A DNA stretch of 64,000 bases from Rhizobium altiplani (GCF_001542405.1 NZ_LNCD01000042.1:62001-126000); one strand, 5' to 3'. Numbered from the stretch's first letter, positions 1-11,057 are shown. Notes: a model not told the origin generated them from the sequence alone. Made by a program: numbers and translations.

Positions 1-1467
1 AGCATCGACAAACTCGCCGACCGGAATATCGGTGTTGTCGCGATGCATGAAGTAGATGTCGACGTAATCGGTCTTCAGTCGGTTCAACGACTGATCGAGC
101 TGCTTGCTGATCACATCGGGATAGCAAAGTGGGGAGTGAACGCCCTTCCCGATCAGCACGATCTCGTCGCGCGGAACTTTCCGGCTCGTATGCCAATCAC
201 CAAAGATGGCCTCCGTTTTGCCGCCGCCATAGACGAAGGCCGTGTCGAAGACGTTGCCGCCTGCCTCGTAGAAGGCGTCGAGGGTCAGCGACGCGGCAGC
301 GAAATTCGGGAAAAACTCGAAGCCGAGAGTGACGACCGAAGCAGGCTTGGAAATGCCGGGGATCTGCCGCTGTGGAATACTGCTGCCACGCCGAACGATA
401 CCGCCTGCAAGGTTCGTGGTCCGCCTGTCTGACTTCTCGACCCCATATTCCAGGCCGATCGAGGCGCGCCATTGATCGAGAACGCGCAGGTTTCCGATGG
501 AATCGCTCCAGCCCATGCCGGGTGCGCGGAATTCTTTTTCGCCGGCTCGGATTGCATCGCCGGCTGCGTCTACTTCAAATGAATAGAGCCAGCGGTCTTC
601 CTTGACCTCGACGGTCTGCTGCTCGCTGCCCTTGAAGATCTCGATCCGACCGACGCCGCCCTTGTGACCGGAGGCAAACCAGAAGTCCTTGACCTCGATG
701 CGACCCTCCGAACCGATGATGCGCAGCGTGTTGTCCTGTTGCGCCATGATGGAGCAGGACACTTCGGCGATAACGCCGTTCGGAAATTTCAGGACCGCGG
801 AGGCCCATTCATCGACACCCGACTGACCGAGATGGCCGACACCGGAGACCTTGTCCGGTTCGAGGAACGCTTTGCCCTCGGCAGCACCCGCAATCAACCG
901 CGCCATGGAGACCGGATAGCCGCCGACGTCGAGGATGCCGCCACCGGCGGTATCATTGGAAAAGAGACGGTGTTCGGGTTTGAACGAGCCCATGTTGAAA
1001 CCAAAGCTCGAACGGATGATCCGTATAGTGCCAATGACGCCGCTCTTGACCAGTTCGACGATCTTGGCCGTCTGCGGGTGAACCCGATACATGAAGGCTT
1101 CCCCGGCGAAGACGCCTGCCTTTTTGGCTTCATGATAGATCGCATCGGCATCGAACGCGGAAAGCGCAATTGGCTTTTCGACAAGAACGTGCTTGCCTGA
1201 CCGGATCGCCTTGATCGCCCATTCAGCATGGCCGGTATGAGGGGTCGCGATATAGATCGCGTCGATCTCTGCATCTGTCAGCAGCGCGTCATAGCCTTTG
1301 ACGATCCGGGCGCCTGGGAAGTTTTCGACAAGCCCCGGCTTTTCCGGATTGCGGGTGGCGATGGCAACGAGCTTTCCGGTGCGCGAATGGGCGATACCGT
1401 CCGCGAAGGTGCGGGCGATGGTACCCGGGCCGATGATGCCCCAACGGATCGGTTGGTCTGTGCTCAT
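1..1467 (-). CDS. Gfo/Idh/MocA oxidoreductase fused to aldo/keto reductase (3' end cut by window edge)
   Basis: The frame is open from the ATG at 1467 to base 1, giving 489 codons with no stop, so the protein continues outside the window. Residues 1-330 are a Gfo/Idh/MocA dehydrogenase: a Rossmann start (GIIGPGTIA), the EKP motif (HVLVEKPIAL) that carries the catalytic lysine, and a C-terminal sheet domain. From about residue 380 the sequence becomes an aldo/keto reductase: FDTAFVYGGG (catalytic Asp/Tyr region), then LNRLKTDYVDIYFMHR (the conserved L.R...DY.D....H strand). It is the last gene of a sugar ABC operon, 44 bp after the ATPase gene, with AAGAGG ahead of the start. It probably oxidises and reduces a sugar or cyclitol brought in by that transporter. 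The fusion is seen directly; the substrate is unknown. Confidence 0.85.
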   Translation of the reverse strand, partial: MSTDQPIRWGIIGPGTIARTFADGIAHSRTGKLVAIATRNPEKPGLVENFPGARIVKGYDALLTDAEIDAIYIATPHTGHAEWAIKAIRSGKHVLVEKPIALSAFDADAIYHEAKKAGVFAGEAFMYRVHPQTAKIVELVKSGVIGTIRIIRSSFGFNMGSFKPEHRLFSNDTAGGGILDVGGYPVSMARLIAGAAEGKAFLEPDKVSGVGHLGQSGVDEWASAVLKFPNGVIAEVSCSIMAQQDNTLRIIGSEGRIEVKDFWFASGHKGGVGRIEIFKGSEQQTVEVKEDRWLYSFEVDAAGDAIRAGEKEFRAPGMGWSDSIGNLRVLDQWRASIGLEYGVEKSDRRTTNLAGGIVRRGSSIPQRQIPGISKPASVVTLGFEFFPNFAAASLTLDAFYEAGGNVFDTAFVYGGGKTEAIFGDWHTSRKVPRDEIVLIGKGVHSPLCYPDVISKQLDQSLNRLKTDYVDIYFMHRDNTDIPVGEFVDA

Positions 1468-1511
1468 GGGAATTCCTCTTTCATTGAATAGGTCTTGGGA
1501 TGAGGTGGCAG

Positions 1512-2597
<1,086 letters not shown>

Positions 2598-2611
2598 CAG
2601 GCGTTCCCCGA

Positions 2612-3448
2612 TTATTTGACTGCGCCGGCCGCGATGCCGGCGATGAAGTGGCGTTGCAGGAACACAAAGACGACCAGGATCGGGGCTGTCAGCATGATCG
2701 CACCCGCCATGATGCCTCCCCAGGACACCTTGGTCAGGCCGATCAGCGTTCCAAGGGCCACAGGCGCCGTCATCATTCCGGGCTTGGAGTTGATGAGGAG
2801 CGGCCAGAGATAGTTGTTCCAGGAGTGCAGGAAGAGGATGATGGCCAGCGCGGCCATCGTCGGCCTTGCAAGCGGCAGGGCGATGCGGAGGAAGATTTGC
2901 CACTCCTTGACGCCCTCGACACGTGCGGCATCGAAGAGCTCGCCGGGCATCATCGAAAAGGCCTGACGCATGAAAAGAACGCCGAGGGAATTGAAGAGCG
3001 GCGGGACAATCAAGGCGATCCACGTGTTGGCCAGCCTGAATTCGCGGGCCACCATGATGAACTGCGGGATGACCACGACGGCAAAGGGCAGCGTGATGGT
3101 CCCAAGAATGATGCCAATGACGATCGACCGCCCGACGAAGCGGTAGCGCGCCAGCGCCCAGCCGGCCATCGAAGTGAGAAGCACCGACAGGAACGTATAG
3201 ATCGCCGCGACGCCGATGGAGATGAACATCGCGCGGAGGAAGTCGGTGTCCGCCTGCAGGTTTTTAAAGTTCTCGACGAAATTGGTCGACGGCCAGAGCA
3301 CAATCTCGGGGCTGAAGATGCCGAAATCCGACATCGTGGAAAAGACGAACATCATCCATAGCGGAAACAGCCAGATGATGGCGAGCGGCGTCAGGACGGC
3401 ATGAAGAGCGATCTGTCGCAGCAGCAGGGATTGAGACTTCGATCTCAT
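2612..3448 (-). CDS. Carbohydrate ABC transporter permease (MalG type)
   Basis: This 278-aa inner-membrane protein has about six hydrophobic segments and the EAA cytoplasmic loop that docks on the ATPase (FDAARVEGVKEWQIFLRIALP). It ends with the typical FLQRHFIAGIAAGAVK tail of MalG-like CUT1 permeases. The start MRSKSQSLLL overlaps the stop of the preceding permease gene by 4 nt (ATGA), which argues for translational coupling and against the longer open frame upstream. It forms the membrane channel with the neighbouring permease. Confidence 0.93.
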   Translation of the reverse strand: MRSKSQSLLLRQIALHAVLTPLAIIWLFPLWMMFVFSTMSDFGIFSPEIVLWPSTNFVENFKNLQADTDFLRAMFISIGVAAIYTFLSVLLTSMAGWALARYRFVGRSIVIGIILGTITLPFAVVVIPQFIMVAREFRLANTWIALIVPPLFNSLGVLFMRQAFSMMPGELFDAARVEGVKEWQIFLRIALPLARPTMAALAIILFLHSWNNYLWPLLINSKPGMMTAPVALGTLIGLTKVSWGGIMAGAIMLTAPILVVFVFLQRHFIAGIAAGAVK

Positions 3449-4305
3449 TTGGGTTCCCTTCCGATCCAGAGGTTGAGCAGCGAAATCGCCACCGCCAGAG
3501 CTGCCATCGTGTAGGCGACAGCGGAGGCGTATCCGAAATTGAGAGAGCGGAAACCTTCGCGATAAAGCAGCAGGCCAAGCGTTTCGGTTCCACCGCCCGG
3601 GCCGCCTCGATTGGTGATCAAGAATGGCTCGGTAAACAGCTGCATCGTGCCGATGACCGACAGGATGACGCAAAACAGGATGATCGGTTTCAGGAGCGGC
3701 AGGGTGATGTGGAAGAACTGCTGTGTCTTGCTGACGCGATCGAGCGTTGCTGCCTCGTAGACGTCGTCTGGAATGGATTGCAGGCCGGCAAGTATGATGA
3801 TCGCGTTGTAGCCAGCCCAGCGCCACGTCACCGCGATGATGATCAGGGCCATTGCGGCGTTCGCATTGTCAAACCAGGAGACCGCCGGGAGGCCAACCAA
3901 GGTGATAATCTTGTTGATGATCCCGAAATCGAAGCTGAACATCAGGCGGAAGACTGCGGAATAGGCCACTTCGCCGACGACGACGGGTGCGAAAAACGCA
4001 AAGCGAAACAGTGGCCGCGCCTTTAGAAGCGGGGAGTTCAGCAGGACCGCCATGACGGTCGCTATCGCGATCATGACCGGCACCTGGATGACCAGGATGA
4101 TCAGCGTGTTGTAGAGCGCGTTGTAAAAGGCAGGGTCACCAATGAGACGACCCCAGTTAACGCCGGGACTGAATTTCCAGGGATTGACACGCGTATTCTG
4201 AAACGAGGTCAGAAACGAACTGATGATCGGCCATATCCAGAAGGTGGCAAATACCAAGAGATAGGGCGCAAGAAAAGCGTAGGCGTTCCGGTTCCGGATC
4301 GGCAT
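3445..4305 (-). CDS. Carbohydrate ABC transporter permease (MalF/UgpA type)
   Basis: This 286-aa membrane permease begins MPIRNRNAYAFLAPYLLVF. The start at 4305 is preceded by GAGGAG at good spacing; another in-frame ATG lies 30 nt further upstream without a comparable ribosome site. The EAA loop reads VYEAATLDRVSKTQQFFHITLP, and the NRGGPGGGTETL stretch near the C-terminus is typical of CUT1 permeases of the MalF side. It follows the binding-protein gene and precedes its partner permease with a 4-nt overlap. Confidence 0.92.
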   Translation of the reverse strand: MPIRNRNAYAFLAPYLLVFATFWIWPIISSFLTSFQNTRVNPWKFSPGVNWGRLIGDPAFYNALYNTLIILVIQVPVMIAIATVMAVLLNSPLLKARPLFRFAFFAPVVVGEVAYSAVFRLMFSFDFGIINKIITLVGLPAVSWFDNANAAMALIIIAVTWRWAGYNAIIILAGLQSIPDDVYEAATLDRVSKTQQFFHITLPLLKPIILFCVILSVIGTMQLFTEPFLITNRGGPGGGTETLGLLLYREGFRSLNFGYASAVAYTMAALAVAISLLNLWIGREPK

Positions 4306-4381
4306 TCTATTCTCCTCACAGACGAGACGAGCCATCCCTGAGGATGGAGGCCGGGCGCCAAGCGACGCCCGGCACCGTTAC

Positions 4382-5659
4382 TCATTTCGCAAGGGGAAGA
4401 CCGGTCGCCGTCGCGATCTGTTTTGCGGCGTCGTCAAGCGCGGCCTTCGCATCAGGATAGCCGCCGGCGAAGTACTTGGTCTGCGCTGCCCTGTAGATCG
4501 AGTCCGCATCCGTCTGGAACGGCGTCCCGCGGCTTGGAACGATCTTCGGCAGGGTCGAAAGGATATCGGCCCATACCTTCTGGTCGTGCCAGTAGGCCTG
4601 TGGTTGGTTGACGAACGGATCCTGGACTGCGGTCAACAGCGACGGGACGAGGCCAAAGGATTTCAGCATCGTCACCTGGCCCTCATTGGTGCCAAGTGCG
4701 TAGTTGATGTAGGTCCAGGCTGCTTCCTTGTTCTGGGAATTGGCAGCGATCGCAAGCGACGAGCCGCCGAGATTCGCAGCATGCGGGCCATCTGGCGTCA
4801 GGCTTGGCATCATGTAGACGCCCCACTTGCCGGAAAGGTCGGGCGAGCCGGAGCGAATGGTGCCTTCATACCAGCCGCCATACATCTGGCTTGCCACCTT
4901 GCCAGCGGTATTGGCCTGGATCTTCTCGTCCCAGATGGCTGCCGTCAGCGTTCCGGCGTCCTTCATCTGCTTGACTTTTTCGAGTGTCGCAACGCAGGCC
5001 GGCTGATTGATGGTAATCGTCTGGCCGTCCGTCGAGAAATAGCCGCAGCCCTGCTCGTTGGAAATCATGCGGAACCATTCGCTGTCGCCGTTGAAGTCGG
5101 CTTGCGCCATGACGACGCCCGGATTGGCCGCAGAGATCTTCTTGCCAGCAGCAATGAAATCGTCCCAGGACTTGATCGTAGACGGATCAACGCCGGCTTT
5201 TTCATAGAAATCACGGCGATAGAAAACGGCGACCGGACCGGAATCCCACGGCATGGCGTAAGCGACATCACCGACTTCAAGCTCCGTGCGCTTGAAATCC
5301 GGGAATTTCGCCTGGATTTCGGGAGTGTAGCCCAACTCTTTCAGATTGGCGAAGCAGTCTGGGAAGCGGCTCCAGAAGATTTCCGCCTCGAAGTTTTCCA
5401 CGCTGACGATGTCGGGCAGTCCTTCGCCACCGGCGGCGCAGGCGGCCAGCATCTTGTCGAAGACCTGCTGGTTGCCGAGATCCTCGACGGTGACCTTGAT
5501 GTCAGGATGCTGCTTGTTGAAGCCTTCGAGCGTGGACTTCAGCGCCGATGCGGCGATGTTCCAGCTCCAGATGGTCAGATTGCCCGACTGCTGTGCGAAG
5601 GCAGAACCGGAAGCAAGAAGTGCGACTGCAGCGGTCGCACCGATGAGTTTGAAGCGCAT
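4382..5659 (-). CDS. Extracellular sugar-binding protein of CUT1 ABC transporter
   Basis: This 425-aa periplasmic binding protein (SBP_bac_1 type) is the first gene of the operon. It has a Sec signal peptide with a clear AFA|QQ cleavage region (VALLASGSAFAQQ), then NLTIWSWNIAASALKS, a standard opening for CUT1 receptors. It contains the usual PDIVSVE and YAMPWDSGPVAVFYRRD segments. It is transcribed away from the AraC gene, so the 86-bp gap between them probably holds both promoters. The ligand is most likely an oligosaccharide or sugar derivative, but this is inferred from family and neighbours only. Confidence 0.93.
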   Translation of the reverse strand: MRFKLIGATAAVALLASGSAFAQQSGNLTIWSWNIAASALKSTLEGFNKQHPDIKVTVEDLGNQQVFDKMLAACAAGGEGLPDIVSVENFEAEIFWSRFPDCFANLKELGYTPEIQAKFPDFKRTELEVGDVAYAMPWDSGPVAVFYRRDFYEKAGVDPSTIKSWDDFIAAGKKISAANPGVVMAQADFNGDSEWFRMISNEQGCGYFSTDGQTITINQPACVATLEKVKQMKDAGTLTAAIWDEKIQANTAGKVASQMYGGWYEGTIRSGSPDLSGKWGVYMMPSLTPDGPHAANLGGSSLAIAANSQNKEAAWTYINYALGTNEGQVTMLKSFGLVPSLLTAVQDPFVNQPQAYWHDQKVWADILSTLPKIVPSRGTPFQTDADSIYRAAQTKYFAGGYPDAKAALDDAAKQIATATGLPLAK

Positions 5660-5745
5660 TGAAAATCCTCCCTTTTCAATTGCCGTCCCTTAGCGAACGC
5701 GGCTAGACTATCTACAAGGGAGCCGCTGTCTCCTAAAAAGGGAAC

Positions 5746-6654
5746 ATGGACTTGGCGGAAAGTAAGATCGTAAGGCGGGCAGTCTATCAACCGGGAGCGA
5801 GCAGCATCGAGGGTTTGCCGACGGCCCTTCAGATGTTTCACAACCATCCACCAGTGATGCTCATGCCTCATTGGCATGTGCAGGTCGAAGTGAATTATAT
5901 CATGCAGGGTAGCGTGCACTACCGCATGAACGGCCAGAAAATCTCGATGAAGGCGGGCGATATGTGCCTGTTTTGGGGTGGGCAACCGCACCAGATGGAC
6001 GATTGTTCCGAGGACGCAATCTATGCCGGCGGCCACCTGCCACTGGTCTATTTCTTCCGTATGCGCCTGCCGATCAACATCTCCAGCCGACTGATGAATG
6101 GTGAGATCCTGTTCACCTCGGCAACTGATGCGGCCGACCTCGAGAACTTTCCGCGCTGGGTGCGCTATACCAAATCCGGCGATCCCGCCAAGGCGCAGCA
6201 CGCCGTCGACGAGATGCTGTTGCGGGTGGAGCGAATCGCACTCGAACCCTATTCCATGATCCCGACCCTCGGGCCGACGGATGCCGACGATATCGAGCAA
6301 TGCTACCCGCAATCGTCGCGAAGCGTGGCGCGTATGTGCGACTTCATCGCCGTCAACTTCCTGCAGGAAATCGATTCGGTCGATATCGCTCGCGCCGCCG
6401 ATCTTCATCCGAAATATGCGATGAACCTGTTCAAGAAGACGACAGGCATGACGCTCAGCAAATATGTCAATCTGCTGCGTCTGTCACGGGCGCAGGCAAT
6501 GCTGATGAACGATGAGGCGAACGTCTTGCAGGTCGCGATGGACAGCGGCTTCGGGTCGATCAGCGCCTTCAACAAGTCGTTCCGCCATATCGCCGGCATG
6601 TCGCCCTCCGATTTTCGTCGGGATGCGCGCATGGTCACGCAGTATGCGCCCTAG
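5746..6654 (+). CDS. AraC-family transcriptional regulator
   Basis: This 302-aa regulator has an N-terminal cupin sensor domain (HWHVQVEVNYIMQG..., then MKAGDMCLFWGGQPHQM) and two C-terminal helix-turn-helix motifs (IARAADLHPKYAMNLFKKTTG and ALQVAMDSGFGSISAFNKSF-like segments, ending SPSDFRRD). It is divergent from the binding-protein gene, the usual place for the local activator of a sugar ABC operon. The ligand is probably the transported sugar; this is inference. Confidence 0.92.
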   Translation: MDLAESKIVRRAVYQPGASSIEGLPTALQMFHNHPPVMLMPHWHVQVEVNYIMQGSVHYRMNGQKISMKAGDMCLFWGGQPHQMDDCSEDAIYAGGHLPLVYFFRMRLPINISSRLMNGEILFTSATDAADLENFPRWVRYTKSGDPAKAQHAVDEMLLRVERIALEPYSMIPTLGPTDADDIEQCYPQSSRSVARMCDFIAVNFLQEIDSVDIARAADLHPKYAMNLFKKTTGMTLSKYVNLLRLSRAQAMLMNDEANVLQVAMDSGFGSISAFNKSFRHIAGMSPSDFRRDARMVTQYAP

Positions 6655-6663
6655 TCCATGGCC

Positions 6664-7572
6664 TCACAGATTTCGTGTCGTGGCAAACACGTTGTAGACT
6701 AGCTCGGCGGAGGCCGACAGTTCCCGTTCCTTGAGCTTGATGAGGCCGAAACCCGGAACGGAGATGTCTCCCTCGATCTGCAGCGCCTTGACGAGACCAT
6801 GCCTCTCGAGGAGCGCGGCAACAGGCTCGGCGAAGATGCCGAGCCGCTGGCTTTGCAGGATCAACAGCATGGTCAGGAGCGCATCGGAGGTCGAAACGAC
6901 GCTGGCCGGTACGATGCCATGGCGCCGGATGAAATCATCAATGACCTGCCTGAGGAACGAGCCATGCGGCTGCAGCACCCAGCTCTGGTGCCGGAGGTCG
7001 TCCTCGGTGACGACAGGTTTGGCCGAGAGCGGATGATCCACCGCCACGATGACGCGCAGCGTCTCCTGGCCAACAGGCAGATAATCAAACCAGAGTGGGT
7101 TCATGCCGCTCGGAATTCGGCAAACGGCAAAGTCGAGCCTCCTGCTCAGCACGTCCTCGAGCAGCACGTCGCTGCTTCCTACAGCGATGCTGATGTCGAT
7201 TGTCGGATGGGTCTGGAAGATACGTTTGAGCGCGGGGGCGACATAGTCGGCGGCTGGGGTCATGATCGTTCCGAACGCGACGCTGCCGCCCTGCCCGGCT
7301 GCAGCGACCACCATTTCGTATTCGGCGCGCTGCGCTTCGGAGATCAACATCTTGGCGTGGCGAACGATCACCTCTCCTTGAGGGGTGGGGATAAGTCCAC
7401 GGTTGTGTCTCTCGAAGAGCTGGTGTCCGGACATTTGCTCCAACTCGTTCAATGTCCTCGACAGTGCCGGCTGCGAGACGCCGAACATCTCTGCAACGAC
7501 ACCGAGCTTTCCGTGCTCGCTGAGCGCCACGAGCATCTTCAGGTGGCGTAGCCTGAAACCGTCCAATCCCAT
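6664..7572 (-). CDS. LysR-family transcriptional regulator of pentonate genes
   Basis: This 302-aa LysR regulator has an N-terminal winged helix (RHLKMLVALSEHGKLGVVAE...SQPALSRTLNELE) and a type 2 periplasmic-binding-like effector domain. The start MGLDGFRLRHLK was chosen because GTGAGG sits just ahead of it; an upstream in-frame ATG lacks this. It is divergent from the dehydratase gene at 7690 with a 117-bp gap, the classic LysR arrangement. It resembles GguR-type regulators of galactose/arabinose-derived sugar acids in rhizobia, but that match is from memory and unsearched. Confidence 0.9.
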   Translation of the reverse strand: MGLDGFRLRHLKMLVALSEHGKLGVVAEMFGVSQPALSRTLNELEQMSGHQLFERHNRGLIPTPQGEVIVRHAKMLISEAQRAEYEMVVAAAGQGGSVAFGTIMTPAADYVAPALKRIFQTHPTIDISIAVGSSDVLLEDVLSRRLDFAVCRIPSGMNPLWFDYLPVGQETLRVIVAVDHPLSAKPVVTEDDLRHQSWVLQPHGSFLRQVIDDFIRRHGIVPASVVSTSDALLTMLLILQSQRLGIFAEPVAALLERHGLVKALQIEGDISVPGFGLIKLKERELSASAELVYNVFATTRNL

Positions 7573-7689
7573 GCTTGCCTCACTTGATATAAGGGATTTG
7601 CATATCAAAATGCGAAAGACTGATTATACATTCCTGTATCGATCAGCTAAGTGCATGACAACAACGGCGTCAAAGCAAGGAAATTCATC

Positions 7690-9525
7690 GTGGTTGAGAA
7701 GACACCTTCCCCGAATCAGAACGCAGTTCAAGAGCAGGACGGATCGCGCCAGCTTCGCTCGAAGGCCTGGTTCGACAATCTCGCAAATCCCGACATGACC
7801 GCGCTCTACCTCGAGCGCTACATGAACTTCGGTCTCAGCCAGGAAGAGCTGCAGTCGGGTCGCCCGATCATCGGTATCGCACAGACGGGCTCTGACCTGT
7901 CGCCGTGCAATCGTCACCACATCGAACTCGCCAAGCGCGTTCGCGAAGGCATCCGTGACGCTGGCGGTATCGCCATCGAGTTCCCGGTCCACCCGATCCA
8001 GGAAACCGGCAAGCGCCCGACGGCCGGCCTCGATCGCAACCTTTCCTATCTCGGTCTCGTCGAGGTTCTGTACGGCTACCCGCTTGACGGCGTCGTTCTG
8101 ACCATCGGCTGCGACAAGACGACACCGGCCTGTCTGATGGCCGCGGCAACCGTCAACATTCCGGCGATCGCGCTGTCGGTCGGCCCGATGTTGAACGGCT
8201 GGTTCCGCGGCGAACGCACGGGCTCGGGTACGATTGTCTGGAAGGCACGCGAAATGATGGCGCGTGGCGAAATCGACTATCAGGGCTTCGTCAAGCTCGT
8301 CGCATCCTCCGCGCCCTCGACCGGATATTGCAACACGATGGGCACGGCAACCACGATGAACTCGCTTGCCGAAGCACTTGGCATGCAGTTGCCGGGCGGC
8401 GCGGCCATTCCGGCCCCCTATCGTGACCGTCAGGAAGTTTCCTATGAAACCGGCCTGCGAATCGTTGAAATGGTTCGGGAAGATCTGAAGCCTTCCGACA
8501 TCCTGACCAAGGAAGCCTTCATCAACGCGATCAAGGTCAACTCCGCGATCGGCGGCTCCACCAATGCTCCGATCCATCTCAACGCACTTGCCCGCCACAT
8601 CGGCGTCGAACTCACGGTCGACGATTGGCAGACCTACGGCGAGGAAATCCCGCTGCTCGTCAACCTGCAGCCGGCTGGCGAATATCTCGGCGAGGACTAC
8701 TATCACGCCGGTGGCGTTCCCGCTGTCATGGGCGAACTGATCAAGCATAACCTCCTCAACACCGGCGCAATGACCGTCAACGGCAAGACTGTTGGCGAGA
8801 ATTACACCACCGCGACGATCGAAGACGACAAGGTGATTCGCCCGTTCGAGCGTCCGCTTAAGGAGCGCGCCGGGTTCCGCGTCCTTCGCGGCAACCTCTT
8901 CTCGTCGGCAATCATGAAGACGAGCGTGATCTCGCCCGAGTTCCGTCAGCGTTATCTCTCCAACCCGAATGATCCGGAAGCCTTTGTTGGCCGCGCTGTC
9001 GTCTTTGACGGACCGGAAGATTACCATCACCGCATCGACGATCCGTCACTGGCGATCGACGCTTCGACGGTCCTCTTCATGCGCGGCGCCGGCCCGATCG
9101 GCTATCCGGGTGCGGCCGAAGTCGTCAACATGCGCGCTCCGGACTACCTCCTGAAGCAGGGGATCAGTTCCCTGCCCTGCATCGGCGATGGTCGCCAGTC
9201 CGGGACGTCCGGATCGCCCTCCATCCTCAACGCTTCGCCAGAAGCGGCAGCCGGCGGTGGGCTTGCGCTCCTCAAGACCGGCGACCAGGTTCGTATCGAT
9301 CTCAAGAAGGGGAGCGCCAACATCCTCATCAGCGACGAGGAGCTCGCCGAACGCCGCAAGGCGCTCGAAGCGGCCGGGGGCTACGTCTATCCGGAAAGCC
9401 AGACGCCCTGGCAGGAAATGCAGCGTGCCTGCGTTGGTCAGATGGAAACCGGTGCCGTGCTCGAGCCTGCCGTCAAGTATCAGCGTATCGCTCAGACGAA
9501 GGGCATTCCGCGCGATAACCACTAA
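7690..9525 (+). CDS. IlvD/Edd-family sugar-acid dehydratase (xylonate/arabinonate type)
   Basis: This ~611-aa Fe-S dehydratase converts an aldonic acid to its 2-keto-3-deoxy form. The three expected cluster cysteines are visible in [24 protein letters not shown] and [17 protein letters not shown], and the C-terminal [16 protein letters not shown] motif is conserved. The text reads much closer to Caulobacter XylD than to Ilv[13 protein letters not shown] and [25 protein letters not shown] segments. A GTG start at 7690 (AAGG upstream) is preferred over the GTG at 7651. The FAH-family gene downstream suggests a non-phosphorylated pentonate route to 2-ketoglutarate semialdehyde. Whether the substrate is D-xylonate or L-arabinonate is not settled. 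Confidence 0.9.
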   Translation: MVEKTPSPNQNAVQEQDGSRQLRSKAWFDNLANPDMTALYLERYMNFGLSQEELQSGRPIIGIAQTGSDLSPCNRHHIELAKRVREGIRDAGGIAIEFPVHPIQETGKRPTAGLDRNLSYLGLVEVLYGYPLDGVVLTIGCDKTTPACLMAAATVNIPAIALSVGPMLNGWFRGERTGSGTIVWKAREMMARGEIDYQGFVKLVASSAPSTGYCNTMGTATTMNSLAEALGMQLPGGAAIPAPYRDRQEVSYETGLRIVEMVREDLKPSDILTKEAFINAIKVNSAIGGSTNAPIHLNALARHIGVELTVDDWQTYGEEIPLLVNLQPAGEYLGEDYYHAGGVPAVMGELIKHNLLNTGAMTVNGKTVGENYTTATIEDDKVIRPFERPLKERAGFRVLRGNLFSSAIMKTSVISPEFRQRYLSNPNDPEAFVGRAVVFDGPEDYHHRIDDPSLAIDASTVLFMRGAGPIGYPGAAEVVNMRAPDYLLKQGISSLPCIGDGRQSGTSGSPSILNASPEAAAGGGLALLKTGDQVRIDLKKGSANILISDEELAERRKALEAAGGYVYPESQTPWQEMQRACVGQMETGAVLEPAVKYQRIAQTKGIPRDNH

Positions 9526-9769
9526 GTCGTCGGCGCGCGGGCGAGAGCGCGTGGCGCCGAAGACAGTCTGATCGAGTACAATGGGCGCGACGCTGTCTCC
9601 GGCATCGCGTCCTTTCGCGTCTCGTCCATTTGCGTTTCCGGAGGTCGAGAATCCTCGGTTTTGACCTTGTCGTCAGGCACCGATTGTGATCGATTTTCGC
9701 GGCCGCTGGGTTGGAGGGCGGCCGGTTCGTTTTTCATTTTGAGCGCGTCCATCGCTCGCGTGACGGAAC

Positions 9770-10936
9770 ATGACGATGTCTTATAATCTTCTGGACTCTG
9801 CTGCCGCCGGCGGCTTGTTTGTAGGCCGCGCCTGGAACCCTGGTGTCCAAGGGCCGAGCGTCGTGGTGGTTCGGGATGGCCAAGTGGTCGACATCACCTC
9901 CAAGGCCGTGCCGACACTGAGCGCACTTCTGGAGCAGGCCGACACCGCAGCAGTAGTGCGTAGTGCACAAGGCCCTATGCTCGGCACGCTGGAAGAGATC
10001 GCTTCCTCGGGCATCGGCACGCCCGACCTGTCGCGCGTCCATCTGCTCGCCCCGGCTGACCTTCAGGCTATCAAGGCCTGCGGCGTGACGTTTGCCCAGT
10101 CGATGATCGAGCGGGTCATCGAGGAGAAGGCCGCTGGAAACCCGGATCGTGCAGCAGCCATCCGGGAACGCGTCAGCACGCTCATCGGCGGTAGCCTCAA
10201 CAACCTGAAGGCCGGGTCGCCGGAAGCCGCCAAGGTCAAGCAGGCGTTGATCGAGGAAGGCATGTGGTCACAATATCTCGAGGTCGGCATCGGGCCCGAC
10301 GCCGAGGTGTTTACGAAGTCGCCGGTGCTTTCTTCTGTCGGCTGGGGTGCCGATGTCGGTCTGCATCCGATCTCGACCTGGAACAATCCCGAACCCGAGA
10401 TCGTGCTTGCCGTGAATAGTCGCGGTGACATCAGGGGTGCAACGCTTGGCAACGACGTCAATCTGCGCGACGTCGAGGGCCGCTCGGCGCTTCTGCTCGG
10501 CAAGGCGAAGGATAACAATGCTTCTTGCTCGATCGGCCCGTTCATCCGTCTGTTCGACGAGACCTTTGGCCTCGATGACGTGCGCAACGCGGAGCTCGAC
10601 CTCAAGGTTACCGGGACAGACGGTTTCGTCCTGCACGGCAAGAGCTCGATGTCGAAGATCAGCCGCGACCCGACTGACCTCGTCAAGCAGACCTGCGGCG
10701 CCCATCATCAGTATCCGGATGGCTTCATGCTGTTTCTGGGAACGCTGTTTGCCCCAACGCAGGATCGCGATGCGCCGAATCAGGGCTTCACCCACAAGGT
10801 TGGCGACGTCGTCGAAATCTCTTCGGCGGGTCTCGGCTCGCTCGTCAACACGGTGAGGCTTTCGACCGAGTGCCCACCCTGGAGCTTCGGGATCACGGCC
10901 CTGATGGCAAGCCTTGCAAGGCGCGATCTGCTCTAG
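9770..10936 (+). CDS. Fumarylacetoacetate hydrolase-family protein, likely 2-keto-3-deoxy-pentonate dehydratase
   Basis: This 388-aa protein has a C-terminal FAH fold: EPEIVLAVNSRGDI with the metal-binding acidic residues, then GNDVNLRDVEGRSALLLGKAKDNNASCSIGP-like core segments. The length and N-terminal extension match XylX-type 2-keto-3-deoxy-D-xylonate dehydratases more than short FahA proteins. It follows the dehydratase gene by 244 bp, so it is either in the same transcript or has its own promoter. The expected reaction is loss of water from a 2-keto-3-deoxypentonate to give 2-ketoglutarate semialdehyde. The start may be the ATG at 9770 or the one at 9776. Confidence 0.82.
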   Translation: MTMSYNLLDSAAAGGLFVGRAWNPGVQGPSVVVVRDGQVVDITSKAVPTLSALLEQADTAAVVRSAQGPMLGTLEEIASSGIGTPDLSRVHLLAPADLQAIKACGVTFAQSMIERVIEEKAAGNPDRAAAIRERVSTLIGGSLNNLKAGSPEAAKVKQALIEEGMWSQYLEVGIGPDAEVFTKSPVLSSVGWGADVGLHPISTWNNPEPEIVLAVNSRGDIRGATLGNDVNLRDVEGRSALLLGKAKDNNASCSIGPFIRLFDETFGLDDVRNAELDLKVTGTDGFVLHGKSSMSKISRDPTDLVKQTCGAHHQYPDGFMLFLGTLFAPTQDRDAPNQGFTHKVGDVVEISSAGLGSLVNTVRLSTECPPWSFGITALMASLARRDLL

Positions 10937-11057
10937 GTTTTGAAGACGCGCTGCGGCAGGCGCCGCTGAAATCTTGCGCCGGACGGGCTGGCTACCTGTT
11001 CCGGCGCAACTGATCACATATATGCTTCTAAAACAGGGCCGAAGCGTTGAGGATGCC

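Noticed and set aside
4586..5662. 358-codon frame antisense to the sugar-binding protein
   Set aside because: Shadow of the real binding-protein gene, which has a signal peptide, operon context and family motifs.
7624..9030. 468-codon frame antisense to the sugar-acid dehydratase
   Set aside because: It is a long open frame typical of the strand opposite a GC-rich gene; composition is not protein-like and the sense gene is certain.
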